Positions 57,771 through 64,000 of a stretch of DNA of 64,000 bases are shown in pieces. The notes under the pieces were generated by a model. That model searched no databases. It was not told the origin of the DNA and worked only from the letters and a program-made list of their open reading frames with translations. Source of the DNA: G963667425 sp963667425 [NCBI: bacterium] (GTDB taxonomy: Bacteria; UBP6; UBA1177); assembly GCA_963667425.1 (NCBI GenBank), contig OY763407.1:1-64000 (forward strand). The letters are read 5' to 3'. Each line of letters opens with the position of its first letter. Positions within the stretch are counted from its first letter, which is position 1. The position numbers and the translations under genes were made by a program.

Positions 57771-59058
57771 AGCTAATGAGAGGGGAAAAGTGAATAAAGA
57801 AGATTTTAAAGATTATATATGTGTAATATGCTCAACGCAGAATCAAATGGTGAATTATATACCGATAAAAGAGTTTGGATTTAAGAAGATATATACATTA
57901 ACAATTGAAGATAGCTCCTATTTTATGAATAAAAGGTGGGATGACAATCTTGAAAGTGTTTTTGGAGACAAAATTATTGAAAGAGTTTTTTTTAAGCAGA
58001 CTTCTCTATCCTCTCTTGACAATATAAAGAAAGAGATAAACGATAAAATTCTTAGTAAAAACGAAGGGAAAAATATTTTTTGGAATGTGACAGGTGGGCA
58101 AAGACCGTTTCTGATGGCGATGAACTCTATTGCTTCAAATAGAGAAAAAGACTGCATCTGTTACATAGAAGGAAATAAGAGTGAAATATTTCTCGATATT
58201 GTTAATTCTGACAAGAGTTACGAATTCTTTGAGCATCCTGTAAAAATTGATTTGGATATTGAGACAGCTCTTTATCTTTCAGGATTTGAAAACTATAAAA
58301 AAGAGAAATCTCATCACAATATTTTAAAGGATGAGGACTCCAATCTATCAAAACATTACGAGAATTACAGACAAATGTTCAAGCTGTTACAGGATAGAAA
58401 AACATCTTTGGAATACAGAAAACTGCTTCTTCAAACCAATATAACAAAGAGAGAGGATTTGGATTTGTCAAAAAATGAAAATTGGCAGCAAGAAATAATA
58501 AAAAATGGTTATAACTGCAATTCACAAGCTCCAATGGGTACAATTCTTGAGCAGTTTTCAGCAGTTGTAATGAAAAATCTTATAAATGAAAAATTTCAGG
58601 AAGTTGTTTGTGATATGGCTTTGAATTATAAGATAAATTATTCGGATAAAAAACTGAAAGACAGCTCAGCTGTAGATGAACTTGATATAATTCTTTTGAC
58701 CAGAAACGGGAAGTTCATTGTCTTTGAATGTAAATCAGGACACATGGATAAAGAAGGGGGAAAAAGCCATAAATATACAACTTATTCTGTGTCTGGTGTG
58801 TTTGGAACTCCTATACTGATTTCACCGCTTTTCAGTGATGAGATAGAAAGGAATGAGTGGTATCTGAAACAGTATTTCGGAGATAATGTTGAAAAAATAA
58901 AAGAAGAAATAGCAGAGAGAAAAAAAGCATTGGAATCTGAAGATGAAAAGCTATTTAAAAAACTTTATCAGACAGCGGGTTATGCCAAACGTGCCAACCT
59001 TGAAGTCTGGGGAATTGACGAAATTGAAAGCAAACTTAATGAACTGTTAAATAAATAA
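57757..59058 (+). CDS. CARF-domain nuclease, Card1/Can2-type cOA-activated effector
   Basis: This protein has an N-terminal CARF domain that should bind cyclic oligoadenylate, with the motif FWNVTGGQRPFLMAMN (about residues 107-122). A C-terminal PD-(D/E)XK nuclease follows, with the acidic DELDIILLTRNGKFIVFECK (about 306-325). This is the DUF1887/Card1 layout. Such enzymes cut nucleic acids (ssDNA/RNA or supercoiled DNA) when the Cas10 signal binds. GGAGG lies five bases before the ATG at 57757; ATGs at 57742 and 57754 and a GTG at 57790 are other possible starts. It sits between cmr3 and cmr4, inside the operon. Confidence 0.88.
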   Translation: MNASKANERGKVNKEDFKDYICVICSTQNQMVNYIPIKEFGFKKIYTLTIEDSSYFMNKRWDDNLESVFGDKIIERVFFKQTSLSSLDNIKKEINDKILSKNEGKNIFWNVTGGQRPFLMAMNSIASNREKDCICYIEGNKSEIFLDIVNSDKSYEFFEHPVKIDLDIETALYLSGFENYKKEKSHHNILKDEDSNLSKHYENYRQMFKLLQDRKTSLEYRKLLLQTNITKREDLDLSKNENWQQEIIKNGYNCNSQAPMGTILEQFSAVVMKNLINEKFQEVVCDMALNYKINYSDKKLKDSSAVDELDIILLTRNGKFIVFECKSGHMDKEGGKSHKYTTYSVSGVFGTPILISPLFSDEIERNEWYLKQYFGDNVEKIKEEIAERKKALESEDEKLFKKLYQTAGYAKRANLEVWGIDEIESKLNELLNK

Positions 59059-59073
59059 CTAAAGGAGGCAACC

Positions 59074-60114
59074 ATGTTTAAAAAAGCTGTTCCGTTTTTC
59101 ATTCATACGATTTCACCGCTTCACGCAGGAAGTGGAAGTGACCTCGGTATTGTTGATCTTCCGATTCAGAGGGAAAGGCACACATCATTTCCGAGAATTG
59201 AGGGTGCAAGCCTGAAAGGGGCTATGAGGGAAAAATTCAGTGAACTTCTTAAAGGTACTTGCAATAAAGATTGTGAGTGTGCATATCAGGAAAAGTATCA
59301 GGATGATGAAAGCTACAAAAGGCTAATCGCTAAATTTACCAAACTTAAAGATAACTCGAAGGAGTATTGCAGAGCAATTCAGCTTACTTTCGGCCCTGAA
59401 TCAGATAACGGTGAAGATGGTGCCGGTGCTCTCGGTTTTGCCGATGCAAGGATTCTCTTTTTTCCTGTTAAGTCAGTAAAAGGCGTATTTGCATGGATTA
59501 CATGCCCCAAAGTGCTCAAACAGTTTGAAACAGATATGAAACTTTGCGAAGATATTAATTTTACACTTGATGATGAGTTTAAAACGATATCAGATGGGAA
59601 CTGCATAATTTCTAACTGTTCCGAAATTAAACTTGATAATAAAGTCGATGGTAAAGATAAAATAATTCTTGAAGAATATGCCTTTGATGCTGTTGAAAAG
59701 GACAAAGTAAATAACATCTTTAACAATGTGGAGAATATTCCTTATTTTGACTGGGACCAGCTCAAAAAGAAGCTTGTCATTCTCTCTGATGATGATTTCA
59801 AGGATTTTGTGAATCTCTCAACAGAGGTTGCAACAAGAATCAGAATTGACCCAGAAACCGGAACAGTAGCAAGAGGCGCACTTTTCACAGAAGAGTATCT
59901 CCCTGCAGAAACAGTTCTTTATTCAATGGCTCTGGCACATGATGTTTTTAGAAAAGACAAGAGCAATCTTCCTATTGATGGATATCAGGATGTTCTTAAG
60001 TTTTTTGAAAAAGGGCTTCTGAATGACAAAAAGGAAGCCTACATGCAGATAGGCGGAAACACAACAATAGGAAAAGGAATAATCAGAATCACGATTGGAG
60101 GTAATAATGAATAA
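59074..60114 (+). CDS. cmr4: Type III-B CRISPR RAMP protein Cmr4 (backbone target-RNA nuclease)
   Basis: This 346-residue Cas7-type subunit forms the filament on the crRNA and cuts target RNA. The catalytic Asp is in place as D28 in LGIVDLPIQRERHTS, and the RAMP motif EGASLKGAMREKF follows. A Cys-rich insertion (CNKDCEC, about 64-70) and a total length above the usual 290-300 residues are notable. AGGAGG precedes the start, and the end overlaps cmr5 by 8 bp. Confidence 0.93.
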   Translation: MFKKAVPFFIHTISPLHAGSGSDLGIVDLPIQRERHTSFPRIEGASLKGAMREKFSELLKGTCNKDCECAYQEKYQDDESYKRLIAKFTKLKDNSKEYCRAIQLTFGPESDNGEDGAGALGFADARILFFPVKSVKGVFAWITCPKVLKQFETDMKLCEDINFTLDDEFKTISDGNCIISNCSEIKLDNKVDGKDKIILEEYAFDAVEKDKVNNIFNNVENIPYFDWDQLKKKLVILSDDDFKDFVNLSTEVATRIRIDPETGTVARGALFTEEYLPAETVLYSMALAHDVFRKDKSNLPIDGYQDVLKFFEKGLLNDKKEAYMQIGGNTTIGKGIIRITIGGNNE

Positions 60115-60559
60115 CCTCAAAGGAATAGAAAACGGCAGAGCTCAGTTTGCTTATGAATGCGTTGAAGATGCTAAAAAAGCGTATAAAGAAAAGGCACAAA
60201 TAGACGGGCAATTTTATCACACCGACAAATATGACTCCTATGTCAGCAAAGTTCCAATGATGATACAGGTTAATGGACTCGGAAACACTCTTGCATTTAT
60301 TCTTTCGAAAAAACAGAAAGAAAAGAAAGAAAAAGAGAAAGAAAATCCTAAAAATGCCTATGATCTTATCTATAGCCAAATTACAAAATGGTTTACGGAA
60401 GAAAGAAAATATTTACTGAACATTGAAGAGACAGATGATCTGGTAAAAAAAGTGGTTGCATTAGAATCTAAAGAATACCGCATTGTTACCATAGAAGTTC
60501 TTTCTCTTTTCAACTGGCTAAAACGGTTTGCAGATGGACTCATTGAGGGAGAAGATTAA
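60107..60559 (+). CDS. cmr5: Type III-B CRISPR small subunit Cmr5
   Basis: The start at 60107 has GGAGG six bases upstream. The 150-residue protein is helical with a Lys/Glu-rich centre (about 67-80) and ends with EVLSLFNWLKRFADGLIE, the typical Cmr5 C-terminal helix. It forms the inner belly filament of the Cmr complex. It overlaps cmr4 and shares the last base of its stop codon with the first base of cmr6. Confidence 0.9.
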   Translation: MNNLKGIENGRAQFAYECVEDAKKAYKEKAQIDGQFYHTDKYDSYVSKVPMMIQVNGLGNTLAFILSKKQKEKKEKEKENPKNAYDLIYSQITKWFTEERKYLLNIEETDDLVKKVVALESKEYRIVTIEVLSLFNWLKRFADGLIEGED

Positions 60560-61758
60560 TGCAGGGAAAAATCAAGAAGTATTTCTCGGACAAAAGTTTT
60601 GGTTTTATTGACTATGGCCCTAAAGGGTTATTTTTTCATATTTCAGCTGTTGATGAGAAAATTCGTGATAAAATTGATGAGTGTATGGAGGTCGAATTTG
60701 AAATAGGAGAAAACAACAAAGGTCCATGTGCAAAAAATATTAAAAGATATGAAAAAGAAATACCTGATTCATTTTGCTTAACAAAAACTAAACTTCCATC
60801 TGACACAAGAGACACCGGTTTTAATGATGTAGATAATTTTTCTTTGAAATTACATAAAATGGTGAGGTGGGAAAAAGAAGGTGATAAGTTAAAACCTTCT
60901 TTTTATAAAACAGATAAAGGGCGAATAATTTATCAGATTAAACCAAATTTTGGAGGTCAAGATTTTGAAGAGATAGCAGAAAAGCAGAAAAAATCAGCAG
61001 AAGCTATCTGTTCACAACCACAATTATTTAAAGCTGAAGTTGATTCCCGCCTTGTTATTGGTCTTGGTTCACCATCTGTTTATGGAACTTCAATGACTCT
61101 TCATCATATTTATGGAATTCCATATATTCCCGGGCAGGCTGTAAAAGGAATTGCAAGACATTGGTTTTTGCAGGAAATAATGAATGATGAGAAGCTGAAA
61201 AATGTTGATAATAAACAGGTGCTTGTTGTTGAGAAATTCTTTGAAACAGTATCAAAAGAGAAAAAATCAGAAGACTGTTTTGAGAAATTAGCTGTTTTGG
61301 CAGATAAAAAATTCAAAGATAAATTCACAATCAAGAGAAAAAATGAGAAAGATGTTGTGCCGGAAGATGCAACAATCGAGTTTTTGAAAAGTTCAAAAGG
61401 AAAATGTGAAGAATTTCAATCCCTTTTCGGCACTCAACAATCCGAAGGCATGATGATCTTCTTTGATGCGTTTCCGACAGGCGAAATAAAGCTCAAGACT
61501 GACATCATGACGTCGCACTATGGTGATTATTATTCCGGAAAAGAGCCGCCGGCTGATTATTTAAGTCCGAATCCCATCCCATTTCTCACAGTTGAAGATA
61601 CAACCTTTCAGTTTGTTGTTGGAGTAAGAAAGAGATTTAAAGAAGAGAAAATTGATGGCAAATCTTTGCCGGAAAAGGCTGAAGAACTCATAAAAACAGC
61701 ATTAACTCAGCACGGCATAGGTGCCAAAACCGCAGTCGGATATGGATATTTTAAGTGA
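60559..61758 (+). CDS. cmr6: Cmr6 with an N-terminal cold-shock-like domain
   Basis: The first about 70 residues of this 399-residue protein form a cold-shock domain: a strand GKIKKYF, RNP1-like KSFGFID (12-18), and RNP2-like LFFHISAV (24-31). A linker follows (about 75-140). The C-terminal RAMP has Cmr6 marks GLGSPSVYGTSMTLHHIYG, IPGQAVKGIARHW (about 195-207), and GIGAKTAVGYGYF at the end. Cmr6 contacts the 3' part of the crRNA; the extra domain should add RNA or ssDNA binding. The start codon shares a base with the cmr5 stop, and the gene runs unbroken through both domains. Confidence 0.9.
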   Translation: MQGKIKKYFSDKSFGFIDYGPKGLFFHISAVDEKIRDKIDECMEVEFEIGENNKGPCAKNIKRYEKEIPDSFCLTKTKLPSDTRDTGFNDVDNFSLKLHKMVRWEKEGDKLKPSFYKTDKGRIIYQIKPNFGGQDFEEIAEKQKKSAEAICSQPQLFKAEVDSRLVIGLGSPSVYGTSMTLHHIYGIPYIPGQAVKGIARHWFLQEIMNDEKLKNVDNKQVLVVEKFFETVSKEKKSEDCFEKLAVLADKKFKDKFTIKRKNEKDVVPEDATIEFLKSSKGKCEEFQSLFGTQQSEGMMIFFDAFPTGEIKLKTDIMTSHYGDYYSGKEPPADYLSPNPIPFLTVEDTTFQFVVGVRKRFKEEKIDGKSLPEKAEELIKTALTQHGIGAKTAVGYGYFK

Positions 61759-61921
61759 ACTGAAAAAAGTAAAACTAATGCTCAATGAATTTTCTGTCGA
61801 TGTGAGATAGTGCAAAAAAAGCCTGGGCTTCGACAGAAAATATAGCTGTTTTATTGAAAAGATCTTTAAAAAATGATAAAAGGGAAACGCAAAAGCGTTC
61901 TTTGATTGACTAAATACTGGC
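61759..61921 (+). promoter_or_regulatory. Putative CRISPR leader between cmr6 and the array
   Basis: These 163 bp link the cmr6 stop to the first repeat. They hold a perfect 12-bp inverted repeat and a small GC-containing hairpin (AACGC AAAA GCGTT, 61886-61899). A weak promoter-like pair lies at 61854-61882 (TTGAAA, 17 bp, TAAAAG). If the array is read on the plus strand this is the leader; the opposite end lies outside the window. Confidence 0.6.
61789..61841. repeat. Perfect 12-bp inverted repeat in the leader
   Basis: ATTTTCTGTCGA (61789-61800) and TCGACAGAAAAT (61830-61841) are exact reverse complements with a 29-bp loop. A smaller AGCCTGGGCT hairpin sits in the loop. Both Cmr6-proximal termination and a protein-binding site are possible. 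Confidence 0.55.
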
Positions 61922-64000
61922 CTTTCTGAACTAACTATGAGTAATTAAGACACAATATTTTTTAGAGAATTTAAAATAATAAAAGCGACTTTCTGAACTA
62001 ACTATGAGTAATTAAGACTTTGATAAAATACCTGTAAGATTAAAAAATCTTGGGACTTTCTGAACTAACTATGAGTAATTAAGACTTCTGATAACCTTGA
62101 CAGTGTTGTGGTTCAGACTGGCTTTCTGAACTAACTATGAGTAATTAAGACCACACACAATGCGAACCTAGTAATGTTAGGGTAGATACTTTCTGAACTA
62201 ACTATGAGTAATTAAGACAGGAGAAGAGGATGAACAGTGTATTTAAGAATTATGTCTTTCTGAACTAACTATGAGTAATTAAGACCAGATGTTCTTGAGA
62301 AACAAAAGATGGCAATAGATACTTTCTGAACTAACTATGAGTAATTAAGACAAAACAAAAAATTATATTATGCAAGAGTCAGATTTTGCTTTCTGAACTA
62401 ACTATGAGTAATTAAGACTAAACAAAGCCCTTGCCGTTAGCAGGATTCCTTACAACTTTCTGAACTAACTATGAGTAATTAAGACACCTTTATGCTTGAT
62501 GCGAGGGCATCTCTGAGTTCTTTCTTTCTGAACTAACTATGAGTAATTAAGACCTGCAAATGAAACATCGCCTGATTCAGACACGACAAACTTTCTGAAC
62601 TAACTATGAGTAATTAAGACACAACATTCAGCAACGATAAAACAGTTGAAATCTCTACTTTCTGAACTAACTATGAGTAATTAAGACTGAAAATAGCAAA
62701 TACGGAAATGGATAAAGTCGTAACTTTCTGAACTAACTATGAGTAATTAAGACTTCATAAAATCCCGCAAAACTTACATTAACATTTGTGCTTTCTGAAC
62801 TAACTATGAGTAATTAAGACTCCGATTGAGCAATGCTTCTAAAAAACTGAAGTTCACCTTTCTGAACTAACTATGAGTAATTAAGACTAAAGGATATAGC
62901 AGCGGAGCTAGCTTCATATTTTCCTTTCTGAACTAACTATGAGTAATTAAGACTCTGCTTATCCAGTCTGAGGCTTTCGGCTGTCTCAACCTTTCTGAAC
63001 TAACTATGAGTAATTAAGACTTTTTTTTTGCCATTTTGACCTCTCTTAAACTTTATACTTTCTGAACTAACTATGAGTAATTAAGACCAAAACAGCCTCA
63101 AAAGCATACCCCTATTACGTTAAACTTTCTGAACTAACTATGAGTAATTAAGACTGAAAATAGCAAATACGGAAATGGATAAAGTCGTAACTTTCTGAAC
63201 TAACTATGAGTAATTAAGACATAGAAAAAGCACTTACCGGAGAAGAATGATAGGTACTTTCTGAACTAACTATGAGTAATTAAGACAACAAAAAATTAAT
63301 CCTGCAACTCAAAACATACGACCTTTCTGAACTAACTATGAGTAATTAAGACTTTTCTGCTGCTCCAGGGGCGAGAACAGATCGGCAGCTTTCTGAACTA
63401 ACTATGAGTAATTAAGACCGTCAGCGGGTTTCATTTTGCCTTCTTTTACAAGAGCTTTCTGAACTAACTATGAGTAATTAAGACCTTAGATTAGAAAAAC
63501 TAAAAGACCGCACATTAGGCCTTTCTGAACTAACTATGAGTAATTAAGACTATGACACAAGTGTTATTTCCGCTTATCAAAGCCGCCTTTCTGAACTAAC
63601 TATGAGTAATTAAGACATGACGGTACAAGAATTGAATATTCTGAAAATTCTCACTTTCTGAACTAACTATGAGTAATTAAGACATGTGTCGCCTTCAACA
63701 CCCTTTAGAGCTTTGTAACCTTTCTGAACTAACTATGAGTAATTAAGACCAGCTACTGAAACAATAGACTCTCCGTTTTCCTCAGACCTTTCTGAACTAA
63801 CTATGAGTAATTAAGACTAATATACAAGGATATTGAAACACTTAGAAAAGCTCTCTTTCTGAACTAACTATGAGTAATTAAGACGCTATTGATATGCTCC
63901 CTGCGTTGATAGCCTGAACCGCTTTCTGAACTAACTATGAGTAATTAAGACCCGTTCATCATATCGCTTGGAAAATACTCTTTATCTTCTTTCTGAACTA
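61922..64000 (+). CRISPR. Type III-B-associated CRISPR array, truncated at window end
   Basis: There are 31 complete, apparently identical 30-bp repeats (CTTTCTGAACTAACTATGAG, then TAATTAAGAC), and the first 12 bases of a 32nd at 63989-64000. The 31 spacers are 36-38 bp. The repeat's last eight bases, ATTAAGAC, resemble the ATTGAAAC-type 5' handle of type III crRNAs, which favours plus-strand transcription. Spacer 12 (62688-62723) and spacer 19 (63155-63190) are identical while their neighbours differ. No degenerate terminal repeat is visible, so the array continues. Confidence 0.97.

Overview
The window is AT-rich DNA (roughly one third G+C by eye) from a diderm, Gram-negative-type bacterium. 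It encodes a TolC-type outer-membrane efflux channel with its RND pump, many predicted lipoproteins, and a membrane pyrophosphatase. Two large lipoproteins carry a Cys-rich segment around CGDDGCGG and CDG-type Cys repeats, which I associate with myxococcal and other deltaproteobacterial-grade genomes. I cannot name the species. No rRNA, tRNA or insertion sequence was recognised.

Layout. 1-7.5 kb: end of an HD-GYP c-di-GMP phosphodiesterase, aminopeptidase P, a minus-strand run of small envelope or acetyltransferase genes, and a K+-dependent-type membrane pyrophosphatase. 7.7-21.5 kb: a TetR regulator followed by a tightly packed eight-gene plus-strand operon: TolC, adaptor, RND pump, a second RND/MMPL exporter, a CDP-alcohol phosphatidyltransferase-like protein, a flippase, a radical SAM/SPASM enzyme and a CmpB-HD fusion. 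It looks like a pathway that makes and exports an envelope lipid or glycan. 21.6-35.2 kb: a defence-type region with a DUF6602 nuclease-like gene, a repeat lipoprotein, a tandem-repeat intergenic zone, a duplicated-domain protein, a type I restriction-modification locus (hsdM-hsdS-hsdR), and DUF6880 and GRAM proteins. 35.4-41.7 kb: a PH-domain protein, a second repeat lipoprotein, a gingipain-like C25 peptidase and an MFS transporter. 41.8-49.8 kb: a five-gene plus-strand cluster of Tim44/zinc-ribbon/TerB membrane protein, SPFH/SHOCT protein, a giant multi-AAA+ CbbX-like ATPase and two small membrane proteins. 49.8-53.5 kb: DUF5684, cupin, AraC regulator, a CAT/E2-like acyltransferase and a beta-propeller lipoprotein.

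53.8-64.0 kb is a type III-B CRISPR-Cas locus. A short Cas6-like fragment comes first, then cmr1, an HD-less cas10/cmr2, cmr3, a Card1/Can2-type CARF nuclease, cmr4, cmr5 and cmr6, all closely spaced or overlapping. It is followed by an array of 31 complete 30-bp repeats that runs off the window. Cmr6 has an N-terminal cold-shock-like domain, and one spacer occurs twice in the array. No cas1, cas2 or intact cas6 is in the window. The likely logic is RNA-guided target recognition, cyclic oligoadenylate synthesis by the Cas10 palm, and activation of the CARF nuclease encoded in the same operon.

The plus strand is C- and A-rich in 16-21.5 kb and G- and T-rich in about 25-41 kb regardless of gene direction. 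The change falls near the 63-bp tandem repeats at 25.0-25.3 kb, so this part of the window may lie near a replication origin or other asymmetry boundary.
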